Source of the DNA: Paucimonas sp.
GTDB lineage: Bacteria; Pseudomonadota; Gammaproteobacteria; Pseudomonadales; Pseudomonadaceae
Assembly: GCA_031253995.1 (NCBI GenBank)
Contig: JAIRVG010000093.1
Coordinates: forward strand, 1-64,000
DNA length: 64,000 nt
Direction of reading: 5' to 3'
Position numbers and translations under genes: made by a program. Positions 38,598 through 46,693 of the stretch are shown piece by piece. How positions within the stretch are numbered: the first letter of the stretch is position 1; the number at the start of each line of letters is the position of its first letter. The notes under the pieces are model-generated. The model did not search any database and was not told the origin of the DNA. It saw only the letters and a list, made by a program, of their open reading frames with translations.

Positions 38598-39281
38598 ATG
38601 CGCATTCTACTGGTTGAAGACAACCGCGATATCCTGGCCAACCTGGCCGATTACCTGGGGCTCAAGGGCTATACCGTGGATTGCGCCCAGGACGGCCTGT
38701 CCGGGCTGCACCTGGCCGCGACCGAGCACTACGACCTGATCGTCCTCGACATCATGTTGCCCGGTATCGACGGCTACACCCTGTGCAAGCGCCTGCGCGA
38801 AGACGCCCGCCGCGACACGCCGGTGATCATGCTCACCGCCCGCGACCAGCTCGACGATCGCCTGCAGGGCTTCCGCTCCGGTGCCGACGACTACCTGCTC
38901 AAGCCGTTCGCCCTGTCCGAACTGGCTGCGCGTATCGAGGCGGTGCTGCGTCGGGCCCAGGGCGGCGGGCGCCGCAGCCTGCAGGTGGGCGACCTGAGCT
39001 ACGACCTCGACACTCTCGAAGTCACCCGCCAGGGCCGCCACCTCAAGCTCAACCCGGTCGGCCTGAAGCTGCTGGCGGTGCTGATGCAGAAAAGCCCCCA
39101 TGTCCTGCGCCGCGAAGTGCTGGAAGACGCCCTGTGGGGCGACGACTGCCCGGACAGCGACAGCCTGCGCAGCCACGTTCACCAACTGCGCCAGGTGATC
39201 GACAAGCCGTTCGACAAACCGTTACTGCACACCGTCCATGGCGTCGGCTATCGCCTGGCCGAGGGCCGAGATGGAGTTTAA
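38598..39281 (+). CDS. colR: Response regulator ColR
   Basis: ColR is an OmpR-type regulator controlling outer-membrane and lipid A-related genes in P. putida and root colonisation in P. fluorescens. The product has 227 residues. The receiver domain has acidic residues E7 and D8, phospho-acceptor D51 (IVLDIMLPG) and the conserved Lys in LLKPF. The C-terminal winged helix ends HTVHGVGYRLAEG. A GAGGGAGCC ribosome site precedes the ATG. It overlaps colS by 11 bases. Confidence 0.93.
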   Translation: MRILLVEDNRDILANLADYLGLKGYTVDCAQDGLSGLHLAATEHYDLIVLDIMLPGIDGYTLCKRLREDARRDTPVIMLTARDQLDDRLQGFRSGADDYLLKPFALSELAARIEAVLRRAQGGGRRSLQVGDLSYDLDTLEVTRQGRHLKLNPVGLKLLAVLMQKSPHVLRREVLEDALWGDDCPDSDSLRSHVHQLRQVIDKPFDKPLLHTVHGVGYRLAEGRDGV

Positions 39282-40563
39282 GCAGAGCCTCGCGCAACGG
39301 ATCATCATCGCCTTCGCCCTGATGAGCGCACTGGTGGCCGGTGCGTTCGCCTTCGGTATCGTCGCCACCGTGCACCTGGTGGAGGAACGGCTGATTTCCT
39401 CGGTGCTGGGCGGCGACCTGCAACGCCTGCTGCTGATGGACAACGTCAGCGAATGGAGCCACCGGCCACGGCCGGACCAGCTGTTCTACTACAGTGGCGG
39501 GCGTGACGATTTCGCCCTGCCTTCCGACCTCAAGCATCTCAATCCCGGATTCCACGAAGTGTTCCGCGAGCACCTGTCGTACCACGCCATGGTCGAGGTG
39601 GTGGATGGCCGGCGCTATGTGCTGCTGCAGGACCAGAGCGATTTCGAAGAGCGCGAGCGGGTGCTGTTCGCCGTGGTCGTGGTGGGCTTCGTGCTGAGCC
39701 TGGCGCTGGCGGTGTTCCTCGGCTGGATCCTCGCCCGACGGGTGATGGCGCCGGTGATCCGCCTCGCCCGCCAGGTTCGTCATCGCGACCAGTTGCTCGG
39801 CCTGGCCCCGCCGCTGGCCCCGGATTATGCCGCCGACGAAGTGGGCCAGCTGGCCGTCGCGTTCGACGCCACCCTCGGCCGCCTGCGCGACGCACTGAAC
39901 CGCGAGCGCCTGTTCACCAGCGATGTCAGCCATGAACTGCGCACGCCCCTGATGGTGCTGGCCAGCTCCTGCGAGCTGCTGCTGGAGTATCCCGGCATCG
40001 AGGGCCGGGCCCGTGCCCAGGTGGAGCGCATTGCCCGTGCCACCGAGGAAATGCAGGAGCTGGTGAAAACCTTCCTGATGCTCGCCCGCGCCCAGCGCGA
40101 TGAAGGCGCGGTCGCGTCGCGGACCACCCTCAAGGAAGTCGGTGACGAACTGATCGGGGTCTGGCGCGATACCATCGAGCAGAAGGGCCTGAAGCTCAGC
40201 TTCGTGGTCAACGAGACATCCTCCACGCTCTACAACGCGACCTTCCTGCAGTCGGTCATGGGCAACCTGCTGCGCAACGCCGCCCACTACACCGACCATG
40301 GGTTTATCCGCCTGACCCTCGAAGCCAGCAGCTTCACCGTCGAGGACAGCGGTGTCGGCATCCCTGAGGAACAGCGCGAGGCGATGTTCCGACCGTTCGT
40401 CCGCGGGGGTGAGAAGCGGGGAGAAGGACTGGGCCTCGGTCTCTCCCTGGTGCAGCGGATCTGCGACGACCAGGGCTGGGTGGTCACCCTCAGCGAAACC
40501 CACCCCCACGGCTGCCGCTTCCATGTCAGCCTGGGCGACAAAGGCATGTCGCCGGACCTGTGA
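39271..40563 (+). CDS. colS: Sensor histidine kinase ColS
   Basis: ColS is the partner of ColR and responds to excess iron, zinc and other metals in P. putida. The product has 430 residues: helix 1 (about 11-33), a periplasmic loop (about 34-130), helix 2 (about 131-152), HAMP, a HisKA box DVSHELRTPL with His221, and an ATPase domain (NLLRNAAHYTDHG, VEDSGVGIPE, GEGLGLGLSLV). The periplasmic loop holds H35, E38, H95, E96, H105 and the ExxE pair E126/E129, the same numbering I recall for metal-sensing residues of P. putida ColS. ATG 39271 lies inside colR, implying coupled translation. Confidence 0.93.
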   Translation: MEFKQSLAQRIIIAFALMSALVAGAFAFGIVATVHLVEERLISSVLGGDLQRLLLMDNVSEWSHRPRPDQLFYYSGGRDDFALPSDLKHLNPGFHEVFREHLSYHAMVEVVDGRRYVLLQDQSDFEERERVLFAVVVVGFVLSLALAVFLGWILARRVMAPVIRLARQVRHRDQLLGLAPPLAPDYAADEVGQLAVAFDATLGRLRDALNRERLFTSDVSHELRTPLMVLASSCELLLEYPGIEGRARAQVERIARATEEMQELVKTFLMLARAQRDEGAVASRTTLKEVGDELIGVWRDTIEQKGLKLSFVVNETSSTLYNATFLQSVMGNLLRNAAHYTDHGFIRLTLEASSFTVEDSGVGIPEEQREAMFRPFVRGGEKRGEGLGLGLSLVQRICDDQGWVVTLSETHPHGCRFHVSLGDKGMSPDL

Positions 40564-40608
40564 GTCCGGCGCAGCCGCTGCAATACCTTGTAATGCCTCC
40601 GCTTTTGG

Positions 40609-40624
40609 CTGACATTTTTTTCAC
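40609..40624 (+). promoter_or_regulatory. Predicted ColR box in front of the methyltransferase operon
   Basis: CTGACATTTTTTTCAC fits the remembered ColR consensus at every defined position. It is 68 bases upstream of the methyltransferase start and just after colS. It differs from the PAP2 site at one base only, which strongly suggests shared control. Confidence 0.8.
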
Positions 40625-40691
40625 ACAGGCATGACCTGACGGCGACGTTGGCCCACGTAACGTGGCGCTCATTGCAGTCAGGAGATGCTTC

Positions 40692-41372
40692 ATGTCCAGT
40701 CCTACCAAACTCGAATTTTCCGACAAGTACGACCAGCAGCACGCGCAGCAGTACTTCGAGAAGCACCACGGCAGCTTTGCCCGGCGCATGTCCCATCAGC
40801 GCGACGAGCAACTGGCCAGGCGTGCCCTGACCCTCGCCGGCGAGCCAGGCCTGGTCCTCGACCTGCCGTGTGGCGCCGGTCGCTTCTGGCCGTTGCTGGC
40901 CGAGAAGCCCAACCGCGTGATCATTGGTGCCGACAATTCCGCGGCCATGCTGGAGACCGCCTGCCGCTCGCAACCGGCGGAAATCGTGAAACGGGTACGT
41001 CCCTTGCAAACTTCTGCGTTTGATATCGATCTGCCCGATAACGCGGTCGACAGCATTTTCTGCATGCGCCTTTTCCACCATATCGGCGAAGCGCCTCACA
41101 GAATGAAAATTCTCAAGGAATTTCAACGGGTTACACGTGATAGCGTGATCCTGTCGTTGTGGGTGGATGGCAATTTCAAGGCGTGGCGCCGGAAAAAACT
41201 CGAAGATAAACGTATCGCTCGTGGTGAAACCGGGAGTTACCAGAACCGCTTTGTGTTACCGGCGGCTACGGTCGAAGAAGAATTCAAGGCTGCCGGCTTC
41301 CGCATTCAGGAACGAATGGACTTCCTGCCGTTCTATGCGATGTGGCGAGTCTATGTATTGCGAAAAGGTTGA
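40692..41372 (+). CDS. warA: SAM-dependent methyltransferase, WarA-like
   Basis: A 226-residue class I methyltransferase. The SAM-binding motif I is LVLDLPCGAGRFWPLL near residues 55-70, followed by IGADNSAAMLE (motif II). The order colRS-methyltransferase-kinase is conserved in Pseudomonas. From memory, the P. aeruginosa WarA methyltransferase forms a complex with a kinase WarB, binds c-di-GMP and affects O-antigen length. I assign the name by this pairing and position, and the locus match needs checking. AGGAGA lies seven bases before the ATG at 40692. The AT-richer 3' part (about 41000-41350) contrasts with its neighbours. Confidence 0.75.
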   Translation: MSSPTKLEFSDKYDQQHAQQYFEKHHGSFARRMSHQRDEQLARRALTLAGEPGLVLDLPCGAGRFWPLLAEKPNRVIIGADNSAAMLETACRSQPAEIVKRVRPLQTSAFDIDLPDNAVDSIFCMRLFHHIGEAPHRMKILKEFQRVTRDSVILSLWVDGNFKAWRRKKLEDKRIARGETGSYQNRFVLPAATVEEEFKAAGFRIQERMDFLPFYAMWRVYVLRKG

Positions 41373-41377
41373 AAAAT

Positions 41378-42088
41378 ATGGATGTGGTAAGCGCGGAACG
41401 GGCACCTGGCACTGATCAATTCGAGTATTTCTGGCAGCAGCGGGGCGAGTGGGTAGAAGAGCCCAACCAGCGTCGCGGTGGCGAAAGTGGCGTACAGCGC
41501 CTGCGTGACGATCGCGGCCACCTGCTCTATGCCAAGCGCCAGGTGGGCCATATCTACCGCAGTGTGCTGCATCCGTTCGGGCGCCCCACCGTGTTGCGTG
41601 AATACGAGGCGCTGCACAGTTTCGAGCAACTCGGCGTGCGGGTGCCGCATATCGTCTACTGCGGCGTCGAGCGTGATGCCGATCGCCAATGGCGGGCGTT
41701 GCTGGTCAGCGAGGCGCTGGACGGCTTCGAGGAAATCGACAACTGGTACACCAAGGGCGGTCGCGAGCACTACGGCGAAGCCTTGCACGACCGCATCCTC
41801 GAAGACCTGGCGCGCAACCTGGCGCGCATGCACCAGGGGCATTGGCAGCATGGCTGCCTGTACGCCAAGCATGTTTTCGTCAAGGTGGTGGGCGAGGGGG
41901 ATGCGGCCCGTGCCGAAGTGGCGCTGCTGGACCTGGAGAAATGCCGTCGGCGCATCAGCAAGCACAAGGCTGCGGCCAACGACCTGCGCCAGCTGCGCCG
42001 CCATTCGTCGTTCAGCGACGCCGACTGGGAAAAACTGCTCTACTTTTACCGCATGGCGTTTGGCAGCGCTGTCAAAGGTTTAGAGTGA
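41378..42088 (+). CDS. warB: InaA/WaaP-family lipopolysaccharide kinase-like protein, WarB-like
   Basis: A 236-residue protein of the Kdo/WaaP kinase family, also called InaA or WapQ-like. The fold is eukaryote-like: a lysine in LLYAKRQVGHIYR near residue 50, a catalytic-loop segment LARMHQGHWQHGCLYAKHVF near 146-165, and a metal-binding LLDLEKCRRR near 186-195. Relatives phosphorylate heptose in the LPS inner core. It starts five bases after the methyltransferase gene, and its stop overlaps the next gene by one base, so the three form one operon. Confidence 0.85.
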   Translation: MDVVSAERAPGTDQFEYFWQQRGEWVEEPNQRRGGESGVQRLRDDRGHLLYAKRQVGHIYRSVLHPFGRPTVLREYEALHSFEQLGVRVPHIVYCGVERDADRQWRALLVSEALDGFEEIDNWYTKGGREHYGEALHDRILEDLARNLARMHQGHWQHGCLYAKHVFVKVVGEGDAARAEVALLDLEKCRRRISKHKAAANDLRQLRRHSSFSDADWEKLLYFYRMAFGSAVKGLE

Positions 42089-42315
42089 TGAAACTAGAAA
42101 TAGCTCGAAGTTTGTTTCTGTTGGCTGCCCTGGCTACCGCGACTGCTGCGGTGGCCGCCTGGGAAGAGCCTCGCCCCGGCGTGATAAATGCTTCCGCGAC
42201 GTCGGCGCATTGCCCATTGCCGCGGGTGGTGAAACCGCAGGTCGACGTGAAGCCCGACCATGACCTGCTGCTGTTTCTGTTTGGCATGAGCCAGGGGTTG
42301 CGCGCCCAGGGCTGA
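42088..42315 (+). CDS. Small exported protein of unknown function
   Basis: A 75-residue protein I do not recognise. Residues 1-24 form a signal peptide (hydrophobic SLFLLAALATATAAVAA, then WEEPRPG). The mature part is about 51 residues with one Cys (SAHCPLP), three positively charged segments and a hydrophobic end DLLLFLFGMSQGLRAQG that could associate with the membrane. ATG 42088 overlaps the stop of the kinase gene (GTGATG), which makes translation likely. In P. putida the ColR-controlled operon also has a third small gene. Confidence 0.75.
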   Translation: MKLEIARSLFLLAALATATAAVAAWEEPRPGVINASATSAHCPLPRVVKPQVDVKPDHDLLLFLFGMSQGLRAQG

Positions 42316-42335
42316 ATAGGGTGAGTTGCAACCAG

Positions 42336-42364
42336 AAAGGCCCCATCCATGGATGGGGCCTTTT
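42336..42364 (+). terminator. Terminator of the warA-warB operon
   Basis: AAAGGCCCCATCC (42336-42348) and GGATGGGGCCTTT (42351-42363) form a 13-base inverted repeat that ends in T. The convergent mexW gene ends at 42412, so it may serve both strands. Confidence 0.85.
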
Positions 42365-42370
42365 GCGCTT

Positions 42371-42395
42371 TGTAGGCTGGCAAGCCAGCTCCTAC
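42371..42395. repeat. Short REP-like palindrome
   Basis: GTAGGCTGGCAAGCCAGCTCCTAC holds the GCTGGC/GCCAGC core of the longer REP arms at 18394-18488, with a TAC/GTA end instead of the CACAGGG end. It looks like a REP variant between the terminator and mexW. Confidence 0.65.
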
Positions 42396-42411
42396 GGATG
42401 TGCGAGGCTGA

Positions 42412-45400
42412 TCAGATCGCAGGCTGTTCGACGGCCTTCACCTCATCCTTGCGCGCCAGCAAGGTATACACGCACGGCAACACGAACAGGGTAAACAGCG
42501 TCCCCACCGACATCCCCGTGGCAATCACCGTCCCGATGTCGAACCGGCTCACCGCCCCCGCCCCCGTGGCGATGATCAGCGGCACCATGCCGAACACCAT
42601 CGCCGCCGTGGTCATCAGCACCGGCCGCAGGCGGATCGCCGCGGCTTCCTCGATCGCCTCGCGCACCGACAGGCCCTTCTGCTCACGCAACTGGTTGGCG
42701 AACTCGACGATCAGGATGCCGTGCTTGCTGATCAGGCCGATCAGCGTCACCAGGCCGACCTGGGTGTAGATGTTCAGGCTCGACAGCCCGAGGAACAGCG
42801 GGATCAGCGCGCCGCAGATCGACATCGGCACCGTCACCAGGATCACCAGCGGGTCGCGGAAGCTTTCGAACTGCGCCGCCAGCACCAGGAAGATGATCGC
42901 CAGGGCCAGGCCGAAGGTCACCCACAGCGCACTGCCTTCCTGCACATACTGGCGCGCCGCGCCGCCGTAGTCGAAGGCGAAGCCGGCTGGCGCCTCTTCC
43001 TGGGCGATGGTGCGTACCGTGTCCAGCGCCTCGCCCATGCTGACGATGGGGAAACCGGAGATGATCGCCGAGTTGAGCTGCTGGAACTGGTTGAGCTGGC
43101 GCGGACGGGCTCGGTCGGTGACGGTGATCAGGGTCGACAGCGGCAGCATCTGCCCGTCCTGGTTCTTCACGTAGTAGTTGTTCAGCCAGTCCGGGTTGTC
43201 GCGGTAGGCCCGCTCGACCTGGGCGATCACCTTGTAGCTGCGCCCGTCGATGGTGAAGCGGTTGATCTCGGCCTCGCCCAGCAGGGTCGCCAGGGTGCTG
43301 CCGAGCACGTCCATGGACACGCCCATCTGCGCCGCCTTGGCGCGGTCGATGTCCACCACCACCTCTGGCTTGTCGAAGGCCAGGTCGAGATCGAGGAAGG
43401 CGAACTTGCCCGAGGCTTCGGCCCGCTCCTTGACCCGCTGGGCCACGTCCAGCAGCGACTCGTAGTCGTTCGGCGTGTTGATCACGAAGGCGAACGGCAG
43501 GCCCTCGCCGGTACCCGGCAGCGACGGCAGGTTGAAACCGAAGATCTGCAGGCCGGCGATGTCGTTGAGCCTGGCCTGGACCTCCGGCAGCAGCTGCATC
43601 TGGGTGCGCTCGCGATCGCCCCAGGGCTTGAGCAGGAAGCCGCCGATGCCCGACTGCACGCCGTTGAAACCGTTGATCTGGAACGACGAGTAGTACTCCG
43701 GGAATTCCTTGAAGATCTTCGTGAACTCGTCGGTGTAGGCGTTGAGGTAGTCGAGGTTGGCCGGCTGCGGAGCGGTGGCCATCATGAAGATCACGCCCTG
43801 GTCCTCGTCCGGCGCCAGCTCCGAGGTGCTGAACTTGAGGAACACCGGGATCAGGCACAGCACGATGATGCCGAACACTATCACCACCGGCCGGGTATCC
43901 AGGGTGGCGTGGAGGATCTTCTGGTAGCGGAGTTTCAGGCGTTCGAAGATCAGGTCGAGGCGGTGGGCCAGGCCGCTGGGGTTTTCCTCGTGGCGCAGGA
44001 GGAAGGCACACATCATCGGCGACAGGGTCAGGGCGACGATGCCGGAAATGATCACCGCGCCGGCCAGGGTCAGGGCGAATTCCTTGAACAGCGCCCCGGT
44101 CAGGCCTTCGAGGAAGCCGATGGGCGCATACACCGCGGCCAGGGTGATGGTCATCGACACCACCGGCATGGCGATTTCCCGCGCGCCTTCCAGGGCCGCC
44201 TCGAAGGGCGTCTTGCCCTCTTCGATATGGCGGTGGATGTTCTCCACCACGACGATGGCATCGTCCACCACCAGGCCGATGGCCAGGACCATCGCCAGCA
44301 GGGTCAGCAGATTCAGCGAGTAGCCCATGAGCTGCATGAAGAACAGCACGCCGATCATCGACAGCGGGATGGTGACCACCGGGATCAGCACCGAGCGGAA
44401 GGCACCGAGGAACAGGAAGACCACGACGATGACGATGAGCACCGCTTCCACCAGGGTCTTCACCACCTCGTCGATGGAGGCCTGGATGAACAGGGTGGCG
44501 TCATAGGCGATGGAGGCCTTGAGGTTGGGCGGCAGCTGGGCTTCCAGCTCTGGCATCAGCTGGCGCACTTCCTTGATCACATCCAGCGGGTTGGCCCCTG
44601 GCGTGGCCTTGATGCCGATGTAGACCGAGGGCGTGCCGTCGAAGGAACTGACGGTGTCGTAGTTCTCCGCGCCCATTTCCACCCGCGCCACGTCGCCGAG
44701 CAGGACCCGGCTGGTGCCGCTGGTCTTCAGCGGGATGTTGGCGAAGGCCTCGGCAGACTTCAGCTCGGTGCTGGCGTTGATGCTGGTGACCACATACCCG
44801 CCCTTCACCTCGCCGGCGGCGGAGAGGAAGTTGTAGCGGCGCACCGCGTCGGTCACGTCGCTGGCGGCGAGGCCGTAACCGGCCAGGCGCACCGGGTCGA
44901 GCCACAGGCGCATGGCGAACACCTGGTTGCCGAGGATCTCCGCCTCGGCCATGCCCGGCAGGGTCGCCAGCTTGGGCTGGATCACCCGCGACAGGTAGTC
45001 GGTGATCTGCGGGTTGCTCAGTTCCTTGCTGTAGAAGCTGATGTACATCAGCGCCGAGGCGTCGGCGGCCTCCTTGCTCAACACCGGGTCCTCGGCGTCC
45101 TGCGGCAACTTGTTCTTGACCTCGTTGGCCTTGGCCAGCAGTTCGGTGAACAGGCGGTCGCTGTCCGAGCCGATGCGGGCGTAGATCGAGATCACCGAGA
45201 AGTTCTGCCGGCTCACCGAGGTCATGTAGTCGATGCCCTCGGCACTGGCCAGGCTCTGTTGCATCGGCTGGGTGATGTAGCCCTGGATGGTCTCGGCGTT
45301 GGCCCCGGGGTAGGCGGTGGTCACCGTGATCAGGGCGTTTTCCATCTGCGGGTACTGGCGGATGGGCAGTTTGCTCCAGGCCTGGAAGCCGAGCAGCACG

Positions 45401-45462
45401 ATCAGCAGGCTGACCACGCTGGCCAGCACCGGGCGGCGGATGAACGGATCGGTAAATGCCAT
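42412..45462 (-). CDS. mexW: RND efflux pump inner-membrane transporter, MexW-type
   Basis: A 1016-residue HAE1-family proton antiporter, normal for the class, with 12 transmembrane helices and two large periplasmic loops. Helix 4 has the proton-relay acidic pair (LAIGLVVDDAIVVVENIHRH). The N-terminus FTDPFIRRPVLASVVSLLIVLLG is typical. Helix 1 is followed by the PIRQYPQ segment of the porter domain. Position next to DUF1513 and imelysin genes matches P. aeruginosa mexVW. No outer-membrane channel gene is linked, so it probably borrows one such as OprM. It is 12 bases downstream of mexV. Confidence 0.88.
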   Translation of the reverse strand: MAFTDPFIRRPVLASVVSLLIVLLGFQAWSKLPIRQYPQMENALITVTTAYPGANAETIQGYITQPMQQSLASAEGIDYMTSVSRQNFSVISIYARIGSDSDRLFTELLAKANEVKNKLPQDAEDPVLSKEAADASALMYISFYSKELSNPQITDYLSRVIQPKLATLPGMAEAEILGNQVFAMRLWLDPVRLAGYGLAASDVTDAVRRYNFLSAAGEVKGGYVVTSINASTELKSAEAFANIPLKTSGTSRVLLGDVARVEMGAENYDTVSSFDGTPSVYIGIKATPGANPLDVIKEVRQLMPELEAQLPPNLKASIAYDATLFIQASIDEVVKTLVEAVLIVIVVVFLFLGAFRSVLIPVVTIPLSMIGVLFFMQLMGYSLNLLTLLAMVLAIGLVVDDAIVVVENIHRHIEEGKTPFEAALEGAREIAMPVVSMTITLAAVYAPIGFLEGLTGALFKEFALTLAGAVIISGIVALTLSPMMCAFLLRHEENPSGLAHRLDLIFERLKLRYQKILHATLDTRPVVIVFGIIVLCLIPVFLKFSTSELAPDEDQGVIFMMATAPQPANLDYLNAYTDEFTKIFKEFPEYYSSFQINGFNGVQSGIGGFLLKPWGDRERTQMQLLPEVQARLNDIAGLQIFGFNLPSLPGTGEGLPFAFVINTPNDYESLLDVAQRVKERAEASGKFAFLDLDLAFDKPEVVVDIDRAKAAQMGVSMDVLGSTLATLLGEAEINRFTIDGRSYKVIAQVERAYRDNPDWLNNYYVKNQDGQMLPLSTLITVTDRARPRQLNQFQQLNSAIISGFPIVSMGEALDTVRTIAQEEAPAGFAFDYGGAARQYVQEGSALWVTFGLALAIIFLVLAAQFESFRDPLVILVTVPMSICGALIPLFLGLSSLNIYTQVGLVTLIGLISKHGILIVEFANQLREQKGLSVREAIEEAAAIRLRPVLMTTAAMVFGMVPLIIATGAGAVSRFDIGTVIATGMSVGTLFTLFVLPCVYTLLARKDEVKAVEQPAI

Positions 45463-45474
45463 GGTGCCTCCTTG

Positions 45475-46626
45475 TCAGTTGGCGCCAGGCTGGCCGTTCG
45501 GTTGGTCTTCGAGGGTCTTGTCCGGGCTGATGGTGATGTGCGCGCCCTGGGTCAGCTTGAGCTGGCCGGCGGTGACCACCTGTTCGCCGGCCTTGAGGCC
45601 CTTGCTTACGACCACCAGGCCGTCGCGGTGCTCGCCGGTGGTGATGAAGCGCCGTTCGGCCATCAGCATCGGCTTGCCCTCGGCGTCTTTTTCCTCTTCG
45701 CCGTTCTCGGCCTTCTTCGGCACGGCGACGTAGACCGAGTTGCCGTACAGGGTGTAGGTCACCGCATTCTGCGGCACCACCACTTCGTCGCGGGGGTTGG
45801 GCAGCAGCACCTCGACGTTGGCGAACATCCCAGGCAGCAGCTTGCCGTCCGGATTGGCCAGGGTGGCGCGGACCAGCACGTTGCGGGTGGCGTCCTCGAC
45901 CTTGGGGTTGATGGCACTGACACGGGCGGCGAAGGACTCGCCCGGGAAGGCGGCAACGCCGATCAGCGCTTCCTGGCCGAGGCTGACCCGGGGCAGGCTC
46001 TGTTCAGGGATGGAGAAGTCGACGTACAGGCTGCTCAGGTCCTGCAGGGTGGCGATCACCGTGCCACTGGGCAGGTACTCACCGACGTCCACCTGGCGGA
46101 TGCCGATGGTGCCGCTGAACGGCGCGGCGATGCTTTTCTTGGCCAGGGAGGCCTTGAGCTGGTCGACCACCGCCTTGTTGCGGCGGAACTGCGAGGTCAG
46201 GCGATCGTATTCGCCCCTGGAGATGGCCTGGCTGCCCACCAGCTGGCTGCCGCGGCCGTAGTCCACTTCGGCCAGCTTGAGGTCCGCCTGGGCGGTGCCG
46301 AGCAGGGCAGTCTCGACCTTGCTGTCGAGTTCCAGCAGCGGCTGGCCCTGACTGACTTTCTGTCCGGACTCGAACATCAGCCGGGTCACCGTGCCATCGG
46401 TTTCCAGGCTCAGGTCGACGCCCTGCAGGGCCTTGAGGCTGCCCACTGCCGGCAGGCGGCTTTGCCAGGACAATGTCCGCGCCTGCGTCGCCGCCACGCT
46501 GACAGGCGGTTTCGGTGCGGAGAACATCTGGACCTGCTGGTAGATGGAAAAGGCCTTGTAGCCTCCCAGAACCAGCACGATCAACAGCACGATGCCCAAC
46601 ATGATCAGCATGCGACGGCGCAGCAT
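45475..46626 (-). CDS. mexV: RND efflux pump periplasmic adaptor, MexV-type
   Basis: A 383-residue membrane-fusion protein that links the RND transporter to the outer-membrane channel. The N-terminal helix is at about residues 7-27 (no lipobox). A barrel-sandwich domain split around a helical hairpin follows (SVAATQARTLSWQSRLPAVGS and IAAPFSGTIGIRQVDVGEYL), then a beta-barrel and a membrane-proximal domain. The segment EKDAEGKPMLMAERR is a charged insertion. It precedes mexW and is 67 bases after the DUF1513 gene. Confidence 0.88.
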   Translation of the reverse strand: MLRRRMLIMLGIVLLIVLVLGGYKAFSIYQQVQMFSAPKPPVSVAATQARTLSWQSRLPAVGSLKALQGVDLSLETDGTVTRLMFESGQKVSQGQPLLELDSKVETALLGTAQADLKLAEVDYGRGSQLVGSQAISRGEYDRLTSQFRRNKAVVDQLKASLAKKSIAAPFSGTIGIRQVDVGEYLPSGTVIATLQDLSSLYVDFSIPEQSLPRVSLGQEALIGVAAFPGESFAARVSAINPKVEDATRNVLVRATLANPDGKLLPGMFANVEVLLPNPRDEVVVPQNAVTYTLYGNSVYVAVPKKAENGEEEKDAEGKPMLMAERRFITTGEHRDGLVVVSKGLKAGEQVVTAGQLKLTQGAHITISPDKTLEDQPNGQPGAN

Positions 46627-46693
46627 AAGTCCATTTCCCTGGAGTCGAATTGGCGAAGTTTAGTCCGTTTACCCTACGCCCGGCGATGCGGCT

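Noticed and set aside
41000..41372. AT-richer 3' half of the methyltransferase gene as a sign of gene transfer
   Set aside because: The motif order and operon position are the same in other Pseudomonas, so a local change of base use is not enough to claim transfer.
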